64,000 nt of DNA from Azorinus chamasolen (taxonomy: Eukaryota > Mollusca > Bivalvia > Cardiida > Solecurtidae): the NCBI GenBank assembly GCA_963576725.1, contig OY755252.1:44307552-44371551 (forward strand), given 5' to 3'. A program made the translations under genes and the position numbers. The notes below the pieces were generated by a model that did no database searches, was not told where the DNA came from, and was given only the letters and a program-made list of their open reading frames with translations. Below, piece by piece: positions 11,275-21,700 of this stretch; within the stretch, counting starts at the first letter, position 1, and each line of letters opens with the position of its first letter.

Positions 11275-11441
11275 TCGTACTGTCTAATTAAAATATATTT
11301 CTTTTCATTTTCAGCAAACAGTAACAAGACATGTGTGGGTCTCATCTGGATCCAAACAACATGTAAAGTTTATCAATAGTTTACTCCAAACTGTAATCTA
11401 TAAGCCTTTCGCCGACACGTATACTTGTTCCATGTGTTGAC

Positions 11442-11640
11442 GCTTTCGCTGCCAATGTCGCAACTATGATTACCTATGCAAACAGTTTAGATCCAGATGG
11501 GACACCGAGTAACTCGGCGTTTCATCAGGATCCAAACTGTTGTTACTGTGACTTTGTTTATGAAACAAAAATAAAGAAACAAACAATTGTAGTAGACGAC
11601 AAATTTTGCAGACGACAAAATGTGGCAGCGAAAGAGAAAG
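11442..11640. mobile_element. B1 hairpin MITE
   Basis: CTTTCGCTGCCAATGTCGCA at the left and TGTGGCAGCGAAAGAG at the right are inverted ends. The central hairpin holds CACCGAGTAACTCGG; two GCAGACGACAAA-type motifs are subterminal. The TTAA sites are mutated. Confidence 0.85.
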
Positions 11641-11925
11641 GATGATCGTCTGCTTCAGGCCTCATAGTTGAACGTTCACCAATTTGTTGACAAACACATA
11701 ATCAGAGTTACTTGGCGTCTCATCTGGATCCAGACTGTTTGTAAACGTTATCAATTTTCTTCCTATTGCGGCGAAATAACTCATGTGATGTTGGTATTCT
11801 GAGGACAATAGAGGAAAAAAATCATTTTTAGCAGACGACATATATCTCAGGCCAGAAGTATTTGAATTAAACTGAACACGACGTTTCTGATGTCTGACGG
11901 TTTTTAACATATTACCTACTGATGT
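11641..11925. mobile_element. B-type half element
   Basis: A right-arm fragment (TTGGCGTCTCATCTGGATCC, CTGTTTGTAAACG) plus GCAGACGACA is recognisable; the left hairpin arm is missing. Confidence 0.5.
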
Positions 11926-12036
11926 CACGGAAATTGACGGATATTGCAGATATCATATGAGAGGAAAGTAATGTGCTGCCGATTTCTCCCTACAATATTT
12001 GTTTCACTCATTCCGGTTATTTTCGAGTTTATACTA

Positions 12037-12241
12037 CAGTAAAACCTCTCTTAACCGGCAGTTAAATTTAGTATGAATATCGGTCTTGGAGACAGGTGGC
12101 AGCTTAATGCAGGGTGAAAGTCATGCAGAAAGCTCCTCCTAGAGGAGCTTTCTGCATGACTTTCACCTTGCATTAAGCAGCCACCTGCCTAAAAGTATCT
12201 AAATTCTTATCTACTATAATTCCGGTTAAGAGAGGTTATAC
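12037..12241. mobile_element. C1 hairpin MITE, near complete
   Basis: Left end CAGTAAAACCTCTCTTAACC, right end complement with ACTATA in place of ACTGTA. The core is GCTTAATGCAGGGTGAAAG, then TCATGCAGAAAGCTCC, folded back on itself. The outer arms differ (GTATGAATATCGGTCTTGG on one side, TATCTAAATTC on the other), so only the core is palindromic. Confidence 0.88.
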
Positions 12242-12552
12242 TATCTGCTTGCCATCCTACCATGGCTGTTATAATCTCTAAATATAATTGGTAGTCCTTG
12301 TAACCCCAGAACCTTGAAGTGTACGCCATACCTTCCTATGGTGAAAAATAATGGTGGATCTCCCTATGGATCTTACGAAAAAGGTACCCGATTGGAACCG
12401 ATGTCTATTATTCCCCAATATAAATGTTGCATAACTTTTAAAATAATCAAATAATTATTCATTAACGCCCTACTCCATGAATATTCATGTGTGAAACAAT
12501 AGCACGAAGTTTAACCATTTCAGGAATAATGGAATAATATATGTATGCATCT

Positions 12553-12600
12553 ACAGTAAAACCTCTTTAAACCGGAATTCTAGTACAGAAACATTTAGAT
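12553..12600. mobile_element. C1 end fragment
   Basis: CTACAGTAAAACCTCTTTAA through ACATTTAGATAC is a single C1 end directly abutting the C2 copy at 12606. Confidence 0.65.
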
Positions 12601-12605
12601 ACACA

Positions 12606-12815
12606 GTACATGTAAAACCTCCCTATAACGGTCACTAAATTGTGTTAATTAGTTGGTATTTAGAGCAGGTGGCTGCTTAAAGCAAGGTGAAAGTAAAACA
12701 GAACGCTCCTATAGGAGCGTTCTGTTTTACTTTCACTTTGCTTTAAGCAGCCATCTGCCCTAAATACCAACTAATTAATACAATTTATTGACCGATATAG
12801 AGAGGTTTTACTGTA
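12606..12815. mobile_element. C2 MITE, full-length near-perfect palindrome
   Basis: Both ~103-bp arms carry the same subterminal sequence (TTAATTAGTTGGTATTTAG) and fold over the whole element around CGCTCCTATAGGAGCG. Other C2 copies have two different arms, so this one is exceptional. Terminal GTAAAACCTCCCTATAACGG pairs with CCGATATAGAGAGGTTTTAC. Confidence 0.9.
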
Positions 12816-12889
12816 TATAAAATGGCAAATAGCAACACATAGTAAATAACATCCGTCCTTTTATGTCTTGTTTGCTTAAATATATCGCT

Positions 12890-13112
12890 AAACATGGAGA
12901 GAAAAATCAAAATTTAGCGCGAATATGATGTCAGTGAAAAACATTTTTTTTCAATTTATCACTTACTGCAATTACATGTACTAAGAGAAACTAGAACTGA
13001 ACAAAATGCCAGCAAATGGTTCCATATCCCCTAAGCTTGGATTAAGTGGGCATGTGTCTCGAGTGGGACCACTCTCTCCTATGTTGTATATTCTCTGTTT
13101 TGAACCGTTTTT
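12890..13112 (+). pseudogene. Retroelement fragment with a short RT motif
   Basis: The frame opening at 13006 reads LGLSGHVSRVGPLSPMLY then ILCFEPFL, which resembles the LINE RT block GxRQGCPLSPxLYxLCLEPL. It stops abruptly where the next repeat begins (CCCCCGCCGCGAAGCGG). Sequence 12890-13030 resembles 32575-32770 (ATGATGTCAGT..., GAGAAACTAGAA, TTGTTCCATAT), so the piece is dispersed. Confidence 0.5.
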
Positions 13113-14090
13113 AATCCCCCGCCGCGAAGCGGAAGGGGGTTATAGGAACGACATTAGTCTGTTTGTTCGTCTGCCTGTCTGTCTGTCTATCCGTAACAAT
13201 ATCGTGTCCGTTTCATATCTCCTATACCCCTGGAAGGATTTTCATGAGACTTCTATGAAACTTGCCTCAAATGTTAACCTAGTTGAGACGATGTACAGGA
13301 CTTATGTGGCAGTCATGTCGACTCAAGGGCAATGTCACCCTTGAAGTCAAGTGTTTTAATTTACATTTTTGTGTCCACTACATATCTTCTAAACCATTTG
13401 AAGGATGTTCATAAAACTTTAGTCAAATGTTAGCTAAATTGAGATGATGTATACAACATGTATAACAGTCAAGTCGGCTCAAGGTCAAGGTCAAATTTAA
13501 AGGTCAAGTGTAAGTACGTGTTCGCTCCATATCTCTTATACACCGGGAAGGAATTTCATATAAACTGCCTCAGATGTTAACCAAATTGAGACGAAGTGCA
13601 AAACACATGTGGCAGTCATGTCGACTCAATGTCAATGTCACATTTGAAGATCTAAACCCTTTGGAAGATGTTCAAAAAACTTTAGTCAAATGTTAGCTTA
13701 AATGAGACAATGAGCAGCCATAACACATGTGGCAGTCATGTCAGCTCAAGGTCAAGGTCACATTTTGAAGGTCAAGTATAATTGTTCATGTCCGCTGCAT
13801 ATCTCCTATACCCCTGGAAGGATTTTCACGAAACGTGCCTCAAATGTTAACAATGTTGAAACAATGTGCAGAACACATGTGCCAGTCATGTTAGTTCAAG
13901 GTCAAGGTCACATTTGAAGGTCAAATGTTTCAACCTTCACTTTCTATTACATTTTTATGTTCGCTACATATCTTCTAAACTCCTTGAAGATTGTTTATAA
14001 AACTTGATTTAAATGTTAGATATGTGGCAGTAATGTCGACTAAAGATCAAACTCACATTTGAAGATCAAATGTTATGGCTTAAGTCAGGC
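13112..14090 (+). repeat. Tandem array, ~150-165 bp units, with CCCCCGCC hairpin start
   Basis: Begins with a small hairpin (CCCCCGCCGCGAAGCGGAAG) and TCTGTCTG repeats. CATATCTCCTATACCCCTGG-type text recurs at about 13215, 13378, 13527, 13796 and 13968, each followed by AAGGTCAAGGTCACATTTGA variants. Short open frames in it are by-products. I recall similar arrays widely in molluscs. Confidence 0.75.
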
Positions 14091-14098
14091 GGCGGCAG

Positions 14099-14137
14099 CG
14101 GGGGGGGGGGGGGGGGGGGGCGGGGGGGGGGGGGGGG
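14099..14137 (+). repeat. poly-G tract
   Basis: A run of G broken by single bases; length in the assembly may be unreliable. Confidence 0.95.
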
Positions 14138-14139
14138 TA

Positions 14140-14554
14140 GCTGTCATTTGGACTGCCTTGTAATATGTTAAATCAGTATTACAATTTCAAAATATCCGAT
14201 TGTATTTGTGTCATACTATGATGATATAAAAGTGTGTTATATATGACATGCAATGCCATTTATACCATATCTCATAATTTCTTTATGGAATGTCTTTGTA
14301 CTATTTGACATATTTATTGTATGTGTTTTTTATATTTACTAAATGTGCATTGATGCGATGCAAGTAAAGATTTTAATCATCTATGTTCTTGTTTATTCTC
14401 CTCTGATATCAGCTTTAAATTTGACTCAGCAATGTCAGCCGCGGCTTGTTAGTCTCTAGTTTCGTTTACTTTCTTTGCCCGCAGACATCACGTGACGATC
14501 ACGTTACAATTTACCTACTTTAAGTATTTTCAATACTATTATAAAACTTGGCAT
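14140..14554. other. No gene recognised
   Basis: AT-rich unique-looking sequence without coding signal or a match to the named repeat families. Confidence 0.4.
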
Positions 14555-14885
14555 TTGTTATGATCAAGCGTTATTATAAAGATTGCCAATTTGAACTAAT
14601 ATCGAAAAATGTACCCGTGATACAAAATAAACCGTTTTCATCGAAACTTACAATTTTTGTTACTGCAAAATATTATCGAGCTTGGATGAACAGTTAACGA
14701 AACTGAAACGCGAGCCGAATAAATACCAATATATTGCCGAATAACATGTCAAAACATGACAGGTGTGTCTTCTTCGGCATTTATTCGACTGGTTTATACT
14801 CCTGTGCAGCATATAAACAAATGGTCATTGTTTAAAGACGTTGCAAGTAGAGACTCTCTTTAAGTGTACACTCTGTCAAACTAGG
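14555..14885 (+). repeat. Dispersed repeat M, copy with empty TTAA site
   Basis: Shares with 35395-35740 and (inverted) 38330-38555: AATATCGAAAAATG, CAAAATATTATCGA, CGCGAGCCGAATAAATACCA and GTGTCTTCTTCGG. It continues to TTGCAAGTAGAGACTCTCTTTAA. In the copy at 35740 a D element starts exactly at that TTAA. Confidence 0.75.
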
Positions 14886-15232
14886 GATTTACAAACCCCG
14901 TTCAGTTCTTCGAAATGGAACGTTTTCGAGCATCGCGAGTACTAGTGTTTCAAATCCATATATTAACAAATATCCTTCTTTTCAATTTTTCACAAGGAAT
15001 GGTGGTGCTAAAATATAATTAGAATTTAGATACAATGGATGCTGGGGCTTTTTTATTGTCGAATTCCAATTTCAGGGAATAACATGTATTAGTCCTTCCA
15101 CCAGAAACACGAGCTCGGCTTTATCGGAATTAAACGAGGATTTCCGATTGGTCATACCTGAGCGCTCTAGAGAATATCCTCTTCTTGTAACAATGATCCC
15201 GCTATCTGCAACCTAACTCCGATTAACAAACA

Positions 15233-15480
15233 GGGCAGATACCGATGAGTAGATACAGATGGGTAGATATAGATACAGATGGGTAGATACAGATGGGTAG
15301 ATATAGATACAGATGGGTAGATACTGATGGATAGACACAGGTGGGTACAGATAGATAGACACGGGTGGGTAGATACAGATTGGTAGATACAGATGGGTAG
15401 ACACAGATGGATAGATACAGATGGGTAGATACAGATTGGTAGATACAGATGGGTAGATACAGATGAGACACCGAGCAACT
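15233..15480. repeat. 14-bp minisatellite inside a B hairpin arm
   Basis: About 16 units of GATGGGTAGATACA with shorter interruptions. The right edge continues as GATGAGACACCGAGCAACTC, the B-core arm, and the left edge as AACAAACAGGGCAG. The array thus lies within a B-type element. Open frames here are repeat translations. Confidence 0.8.
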
Positions 15481-15580
15481 CGGCTTGTCATACAGTAAAA
15501 GCTTGATCGAATCGGAATAAGTCAAAATTGTATCAGATCAGTACGTATGGAGTCATTATGTTTTCATAGCGAGGCAAGGG

Positions 15581-15790
15581 TTAACCTTTTCGCGCATTTG
15601 CAAACAGAGTAGACCCATATCAGATGGCTACTATAGGAGCTATCTGATCAAGGTGCGTTCTGTTTGCTTTGGACTTGGTATAAATCTGATTTTACAGTTT
15701 TATCACAGCAAAACATTTCCTTGAATAGTTTTCATTATAAAACAGTCAGCTGAAAACTATCCATGATGTCGTTATTCCTATACAGAGCCT
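15581..15790. mobile_element. A hairpin MITE
   Basis: TTAACCTTTTCGCGCATTTG, CAAACAGAGTAGACCC, stem GGCTACTATAGGAGCT, TTCTGTTTGC, then CTGATTTTACAGTTTTATCA. The far TTAA is not visible. Confidence 0.75.
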
Positions 15791-15862
15791 ATACTAGTGT
15801 CACGCCATACTTTACCTCAAGCTTACAGGGATTGTCAAAAACCCATGACATGGAATTATGTT

Positions 15863-16113
15863 TGAACCCTTTCCTTGTTTCTATGTTTATTCCAAATTTC
15901 AATACCTACTGAATATTCATTAACAAAATAGTTATAAAGAAATATGGAAGGTGGAACATTGTAGACATTTTAGAAAGCATTTAAACAGATCTATCAAATT
16001 CTATAAGCAAACAGAGCAGACCCTGATCAGACGGCTCCTCTAGGAGCCGTCTGATCTGGGTCTACTCTGTTTGCAAATGCGTGAAAACACGTTTACATGA
16101 GGGAAAGGGTTAA
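15863..16113. mobile_element. A2 hairpin MITE, nearly intact
   Basis: Right TTAA at 16110-16113; the left site is TGAA. Ends CCCTTTCCTTGTTTCTATG and CATGAGGGAAAGGG. The hairpin is GACCCTGATCAGACGGCTCC pairing with GGAGCCGTCTGATCTGGGTC, with a T-T mismatch on this strand. It is a good representative of A2. Confidence 0.9.
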
Positions 16114-16589
16114 AACAAAAACTGAAAAGGCACAGAAAGTCATGTCGCACAAAGAAGACCTTTGAATTCCAATGAGCCGTCGGAATGCAGTTCTATGTTT
16201 TCTCAACCTTCCTACATGACAAACATTTCATAAAAGAAACCTGCAAAGAAATTTCAAATGACACACAATATTGAATAAATGAAAAAAGGGTTTCCATGGA
16301 AAGGGGTATGTAAACACAGGCAGCTGTATTTCAGTACAAAGGACTCATCATGCCTTGGTTATAATGTCATTTTTTCTGCTTATCAATCATCGTTTTTGAC
16401 CTGTATGTCAGAACAAGTTAATCTCATCTTGGCCACGTGACATCAATTGCCTTTATTCTAAATTGTACTCTAGCCGCGTCATGAGAAAAATGAGCTGAAC
16501 CCTTATCCGGCTGTCAAAAAATTAATAATAATAATAATAAATGTCAGCTTACACTGTTTATCTGTTGCAATGTTTAGCCTATTTCCGAT

Positions 16590-16715
16590 TCAGGCAAGCT
16601 CTTAAGAAACTATTGACCAATATCAAACAGCTTGGGTCCTGATGAGACGCCGAATTACTCGGCGTCTCCTCAGGATCCAAGTTGTTTGCTAATGCGCGTC
16701 AAGTCGCGATCAACG
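16590..16715. mobile_element. B2 hairpin MITE fragment
   Basis: TTAAGAAACTATTGACC, CCTGATGAGACGCCGAATTA, CTCAGGATCCAAGTTGTTTG, then GCTAATGCGCGTCAAGTCGC. The stem mismatch is absent in this copy. Confidence 0.7.
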
Positions 16716-16752
16716 GGATAATTGTTGAAAGTTGAGTTAATTATATCGATCT

Positions 16753-16945
16753 CAGAGGTCAAGATAAGATGCGTAAATCTAAACATTTTCATGCATAACT
16801 TATTTATTTCTCCACCAAACCCTATACTGTGGCCACACTATAGAATCGCCTCGAAGAGATGATTCAAAAGAGTGGTCACAATATTCGGTTTGGTAGAGAA
16901 ATGATGATTTTAGTATTTGGGTACGCACCGTTATCTGTAGCTCTG
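16753..16945. mobile_element. E hairpin MITE, complete
   Basis: Starts CAGAGGTCAAGATAAGATGC and ends GTTATCTGTAGCTCTG. The inner palindrome is TTTCTCCACCAAACCCTAT ... GGTTTGGTAGAGAAAT around CCTCGAAGAGA. Superfamily not assigned; the CAGAG..CTCTG ends could be hAT-like. Confidence 0.85.
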
Positions 16946-17077
16946 GATAATCATCTTATTCAGACTCCTTGTATCAGGGTATACACTGATTGTAAATTTT
17001 GACAATATACATGTACAATAGAACAGCACAGACAATGTAGTCTTAACCCTTACAACGTTGAATTTTCAAATGGAGTA

Positions 17078-17285
17078 CAGTAAAACCTCTCAGGCTATAA
17101 CGACCACTACATTGTGTTAATTAGTTGGTATTTAGGGCAGGTGGCAGCTTAAAGCAAGATGAACGTGAAACAAAACGCTCCTATAGGAACGTTGTGTTTC
17201 ACTTTCACCTTGCTTTAAGCAGCCACCTGCCTTAAACACAAAATACTTGATGTGATTTAGTGGCCGCTATAGAGAGGCTTTACTG
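17078..17285. mobile_element. C2 hairpin MITE, complete
   Basis: CAGTAAAACCTCTCAGGCTA ... AGAGAGGCTTTACTG between TA sites. The left arm has TTAGTTGGTATTTAGG and the right arm AACACAAAATACTTGATGTG, i.e. two different outer arms around a shared palindromic core CGCTCCTATAGGAACG. Confidence 0.9.
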
Positions 17286-17339
17286 TATTTCAAAATTCAA
17301 ACAGGCCAAGCTTATGCTGAATATTTAGCGTTTTGTCTT

Positions 17340-17430
17340 AAAAAAAGTGTAACTTGACACACAGTGTGGACCCTGATGACAGGACTCCTCTAGGAACCCT
17401 CTCATATTTGTCTATACTTTTTGCAAAGGA
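17340..17430. mobile_element. A-type core fragment
   Basis: ACAGTGTGGACCCTGATGAC, GGACTCCTCTAGGAACCC and TTGCAAAGG; ends missing. Confidence 0.5.
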
Positions 17431-17496
17431 CATTCGTGATTCGTGTCCCGCACCAGTAACGGTGTATATGTTATAATTGGATAGTGATTGTAACTT

Positions 17497-17610
17497 TAAC
17501 CCCTTCACTGCCATATTTAGACGGGTCTGTGATATCATTAGCGAACAGTTGGGATCCAGGATCGGCATCACAACATCAGGATCCAAACTGCTTGACTCTC
17601 AGTGTATTCT
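17497..17610. mobile_element. B-type fragment
   Basis: AACCCCTTCACTGCCATATT then GATCCAGGATCGGCATC and ATCAGGATCCAAACTG; a degraded B core. Confidence 0.5.
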
Positions 17611-17687
17611 TTTATGTACAAATGAGTATGTATCCAGGCTGAATGATAGACTGGGGTGGGGGTGGGGGTAGGGGATGGGTGTCAAAT

Positions 17688-17830
17688 ACTAAACCCTTTT
17701 AGTTCATCAAACCCTATGTTGTAATTACTCTTAAGAATCAACTCAAAGAGACAATTCTAAGGAATGGTCGCAGCATAGGATTTGATTAGAAAACATCAGG
17801 ATTTTAGTATTTGAGTTGTTCTTGAAAACA
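17688..17830. mobile_element. E-type fragment
   Basis: CATCAAACCCTATGTTGTAA ... GCATAGGATTTGATTAGAAA then GATTTTAGTATTTGAG; the outer ends are lost. Confidence 0.65.
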
Positions 17831-17903
17831 AAAAGGTTTCTATACGGATATTCGGGATAATAGTGTTGCCTACCAGCGAAGCGAAAGAAAGATGATATAA
17901 CAA

Positions 17904-18118
17904 TTAACCCTTTCGCTGCCAATGCCGGATCTGTGATTACCTATGCAAACAGTTTGGATCCAGATGAGACGCCGAGTAACTCGGCCTCTCATCAGGATTC
18001 AAACTGTTTGTTACTGTTACTATGTTTTTGAAACAAAAATGAAGACATTCAAAAGAATGAAAAATTGTAGCAGACGACAAAGTTAGCAGACGACAGAGTT
18101 TGGCAGCGAAAGGGTCAA
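17904..18118. mobile_element. B1 hairpin MITE, best-preserved copy
   Basis: TTAA at 17904 and TCAA at 18115. Ends CCCTTTCGCTGCCAATGCC and TTTGGCAGCGAAAGGG. Core GGATCCAGATGAGACGCCG, AGTAACTCGG, CTCATCAGGATTC with an A-A mismatch in the stem. Subterminal GCAGACGACAAAG twice in tandem. Confidence 0.92.
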
Positions 18119-18379
18119 CAGTTACCAATCTTGTATAACACGCTATAATACTATTTTTGGGGATAAACCACTCTCACATAAATATCAACGTCTCTAAAGT
18201 AAATATTTATTGAAATGGATAGCTCTCAAATGACACAATATTTATGTCTAACTTTTACAGTACAATTAGCGTAAGATACCTTGAAAATGTCAACTTGTTG
18301 ACAAAGACTCGGCTCCCACCTAATGAGCCACTAGTGGCTTTGATATTGTTTTGGTTGTCATGTGGGGTGTGTTCGTTTA

Positions 18380-18505
18380 ATTTTGTCTGTCTGTCTCTGT
18401 CTCTCTGTCTTTCTGTTTGGCTGTCTGTATGTCTGTCTCTATCTCTGTCTCTCCGTATTTCTGTCTCTCTGTCTGCATGTCTGTGTCTGTCTGTCTGTCT
18501 GTCTC

Positions 18506-18544
<39 letters not shown>

Positions 18545-18619
18545 TTCTCTGCCTCTGTCTCTCTGTTTCTGTATCGCTGTCTCTGTCCCGCTGTCTCTCT
18601 CTGTCTGTCTGTCTGTCTA

Positions 18620-18650
<31 letters not shown>

Positions 18651-18667
18651 GTCACTCTGTCTGCCTG

Positions 18668-18717
<50 letters not shown>

Positions 18718-18720
18718 CCC
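18380..18720. repeat. CTGT/CTCT microsatellite
   Basis: Dominated by TGTC and CT units on the plus strand. The long open frames in all phases on both strands are low-complexity translations, not genes. Confidence 0.97.
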
Positions 18721-18809
18721 TCCCTCGGGAATTCAAACAATTGAACATTTACGAACAACAGATTCATCGTGTATAAGCACGTATCTTTCATTCCGCTGGA
18801 AGGTCCGTC

Positions 18810-18840
<31 letters not shown>

Positions 18841-19020
18841 GCCTGTCTGCCTGCCTGCATGCATGCCTGTCTGTCTGTTTGTCTTTCTCTCTGTATCTGC
18901 ATCTCTCTATCTATCTCTCTTTTTCTCCCCTCCCTCGGAAATTCTAAATACTTGAATACCTATGGACAACAGATTCATCGTGTATAAGCATGTGTCTCTC
19001 ATTCCGCGGGCAAGTCCTGT
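18715..19020 (+). repeat. Duplicated flank of the CTGT tract
   Basis: CCCTCCCTCGGGAATTC, AACAGATTCATCGTGTATAA and TCATTCCGCTGG occur at 18717-18810 and again at 18930-19020, each joined to a CTGT tract (second tract 18805-18925). The unit has been duplicated together with its microsatellite. Confidence 0.85.
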
Positions 19021-19045
19021 CTGTGGTCAAATGTTTATTTGTTGT

Positions 19046-19265
19046 TTAACCCTTTCTTCAATCAATATTCATGCAAGTAATGATGACAGCATACATACTC
19101 ATTATATGAGTTCTTATACTGGCGTATGAGCGCACACAGATTTGGTCATTGCAGAAACTGTAAACTAAGATCTATATTAATTCATAAACAAACAGAACAG
19201 ACACTGGTTACACTGCTCCTACCGCAGCTGTCTGTTCTCGTTCTACCCTCTTTGCAAAACAAACA
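19046..19265. mobile_element. A1 hairpin MITE, diverged
   Basis: TTAACCCTTTCTTCAATCAA, ATATTCATGCAAGTAATGAT, AACTAAGATCTATATTAATT, ACAAACAGAACAGACAC, stem CTGCTCCTACCGCAGC, TTCTACCCTCTTTGC. Confidence 0.75.
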
Positions 19266-19517
19266 TTGAAATGAGTATCTATTGAGTAAAGAGTTTAATA
19301 ACACAACTTGGCAGCAACTGTACGACCATTTCGTACACACATTTGAATAAAATGCCCATCAGCATTGCGAACCGGTCATCTATTACCGTATCGTCAACAA
19401 CAGTGATGTTGGCTTCGACAGTAACGGCGCCTGGTTTACAGGACAGTGCCAATGACATTTTGTTCTTTCAACTATGGTATCCACTAAGTATGAAAAGCTT
19501 CATTTTGCTAGAGGATA

Positions 19518-19631
19518 ATCAATGATAAACAGTGCACACCCAGATAAGATGACTACTCTAGGAGCCCCCTGAGATGGGTCTTCACTGTTTTCAAATGGCG
19601 GTGTATGCGTGTTCAGGGTTGAAAAGGTTAA
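19518..19631. mobile_element. A-type short copy
   Basis: AACAGTGCACACCCAGATAA, CTACTCTAGGAGCC, GAGATGGGTCTTCACTGTTT, and a right end like GGGTTGAAAAGGTTAA. Confidence 0.55.
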
Positions 19632-19648
19632 GATAAGGTTTTAGGTGT

Positions 19649-19853
19649 TTAACCCATTTGCTTCCAGTGGATTCTTCCATGTTTATATATTGGATTAGTC
19701 CGTTTTTTTTATCTAAGGGGTGCCTGGCCTAAATTTTCAATTTCGTTTTGTTTTATATTGAAATTCCTATCAGCAAACAGTGTAGACTCTGATCAGAGCC
19801 TACACTGTTTGTATACGTCCCATATATTGGATCGTTGGCACAAATGGGTTTAA
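19649..19853. mobile_element. F hairpin MITE, complete, contracted core
   Basis: TTAA on both sides; ends CCCATTTGCTTCCAGTGG and TTGGCACAAATGGG. The hairpin has shrunk to GTAGACTCTGATCAGAGCC, leaving one GATC between the arms. GTGCCTGGCCTAAATTTTC marks the long arm. Confidence 0.9.
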
Positions 19854-20227
19854 CTGTTCTTTGCGATGTTATAGATGACAAATGCATTCCAAACTGTTCA
19901 TTATAAATCCGGAAAGCTGTTACATTAGAATAATACGACATTGAACCATTTACCCTGCAGACATGCCCTTTAAAGCATTTTGCTAATACAGTAAAGCCAG
20001 ATAAGAGGATTTCCGAATGAGATGTTTGGTCAGGATTTGTGATCTGGAGTTATTACATATATTATACAGTTGCTACCTTTGCCAAACTATATTTTTTTTA
20101 TACCTTTATACAAATTCAGATAATTAGTATGCATGGTGTATTTCTTACATGCATATTTATCATGTAAAGGGTTACCATAGTTCCGTATGTCAACTGTTAG
20201 TTCATTCTGTATTATTTCTACACCACA

Positions 20228-20477
20228 TTAACCCTTCGCTTGCTAATCACGTCAATATACATACATGTAAATAGTGAAGACCCAGATGAGACAGCTCCTG
20301 CAGGAGCTGTCTCATCAGGGTCTGCACTATTTACAAGTTGATTGTGCAACCAGTGCACTCCACAGCAGTGATTGCACAGCGATATACTTGTACACAGTGA
20401 ATATATATGTAATTATACAACAGGGCACGGGTAAAGAAGGAGAAATGTATTTTAAAATTCAGCAAGAGAAAGGTTAA
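20228..20477. mobile_element. H hairpin MITE, complete
   Basis: TTAA at both ends; left end CCCTTCGCTTGCTAATCACG. Hairpin GACCCAGATGAGACAGCTCC around a PstI-like CTGCAG with GGAGCTGTCTCATCAGGGTC. A unique arm carries GTGCACTCCACAGCAGTGAT. Nearly identical to 49996-50244, hence a recent copy. Confidence 0.93.
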
Positions 20478-20540
20478 CCAGTATATGAGAGTGAATTAAT
20501 ACGTACTGAAAGGGTTTTTACCAAAATTCGCGCAGGTATA

Positions 20541-20724
20541 CAGTAGAACCTGTCTTAAGCGGTCATTCATTTATTGAACATAAGAGTCTTAAAATCATTT
20601 GGTTTCTTAATGCAGTGCAAAAGTAATGCAGAAAGCTCTATAGGATCTTTCTGCATTACTTTTGACCTGTATTAAGCTACCATAATTATATATTTTTGAT
20701 TGCCACTTAAGACAGGTTCTTGTG
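20541..20724. mobile_element. C3 hairpin MITE, complete
   Basis: CAGTAGAACCTGTCTTAAGC on the left and GACAGGTTCTTGTG on the right. The core is CTTAATGCAGTGCAAAAGTA, ATGCAGAAAGCTCTATAGGA. Confidence 0.85.
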
Positions 20725-20836
20725 TAATATACAACATAGTTAGACCGTGAACCTGCTGCAATGTCCTCGAGCATAGCATTAGCGAACACATCACATAAAA
20801 CCCCATAGACTTGACTTTGACTGGAACCACCTTGTG

Positions 20837-20930
20837 ATCACTTATGCCAACAGTGTAGACCCAGACGAGACTCCCAGTAAATCCACGTCTCATTAGCATC
20901 TAAACTGTGTGATATTTTGGTAACGATATT
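20837..20930. mobile_element. B-type core fragment
   Basis: GATCACTTATGCCAACAGTG, ACCCAGACGAGACTCCCAGT, GTCTCATTAGCATCTAAAC. Confidence 0.6.
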
Positions 20931-21218
20931 TGAAAAAAAGTAAGACAAGTCTACAAAGTGTACTGACAACGTCACGAGACAGCGAACGAGATGAGAATTT
21001 GAATAACAAACGAGCCGATCATTAATATGTTTTACAGAGCTGGTACGAGTACAGTGACAAATGTTTGCACCGAATGAAGCCAACGTCTGAAAAAGTATTA
21101 TCTGCTTCAAGTTTTAAAGTAAACTACATCTTCTGGTCTTCTTTCCTTTTTAAAGCAACACTATCTTTTGTCAAATAAAAAGGTTTAGATCATGTAGAAC
21201 TAGAATGCAGCTAGGTGT

Positions 21219-21602
21219 TTAACCATTTCCCCGTTGAATATTCATGACACTATAAACAATTATTAGCTGAGCTGTTAAAATAACAAACGCATATACTATA
21301 CTTGTTTGTATTGGTAAAGCCTGTAGATAATAATCTAATAACTGAGGAGAGCCTACACTGATTAGACAGTTCCTATAGGAAGAATCTGGGTCCATGCTTA
21401 TAAAACTTTTTAGTTGAGTCTGAGTTCGTTCGCAAGTTTTTAATTGGTCAGATTTGAGTTCTCATGTTTTTGATTGGTCAGATTTGAGCCAAGGGCCAAA
21501 AGCTTGAAAACGAACTCAGACTCATCTAAAAGCTTTTTAAGCATGGACCCAGATCTGAGTCTAATCTGTTTGCAAAGGCGTTTACATGAAGGGAAGTGAT
21601 AA
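21219..21602. mobile_element. A1 MITE carrying a G hairpin
   Basis: TTAACCATTTCCCCGTTGAA and ATATTCATGACACTATA mark the long arm; TCTAATCTGTTTGCAAAGGC the short arm. The A core is broken right after CTGGG by the G hairpin at 21391-21550. Confidence 0.8.
21391..21550. mobile_element. G hairpin element
   Basis: TCCATGCTTATAAAAC, TTTAGTTGAGTCTGAGTTCG, ATTGGTCAGATTTGAG and the inverted return GAACGAACTCAGACTCATC, AAGCATGGA. One of four G copies, all placed next to a GGGTC-type A arm. Confidence 0.85.
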
Positions 21603-21700
21603 CTCTTTCATCGTCATAGGAGAATTTTTGCAAACGGCCTAGACAGACCATCCAGACATTCAGTAATCTCTTGGCGTGACAAAAACATAGCAAAGATACC

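Noticed and set aside
12606..12815. miRNA precursor interpretation of the near-perfect hairpin
   Set aside because: The fold would be suitable, but it is a full transposon palindrome with TA-type ends; without small-RNA data there is no reason to call a miRNA gene.
15167..15525. Three overlapping ~100-residue frames rich in CIYPSVSTHLYL
   Set aside because: Products of a 14-bp minisatellite on the minus strand.
18244..18955. Long overlapping open frames of about 120 to 215 residues on both strands
   Set aside because: They are translations of CTGT/CTCT microsatellites (Cys-Leu-Ser-Val or Arg-Asp-Arg-Gln repeats), open in several frames at once.
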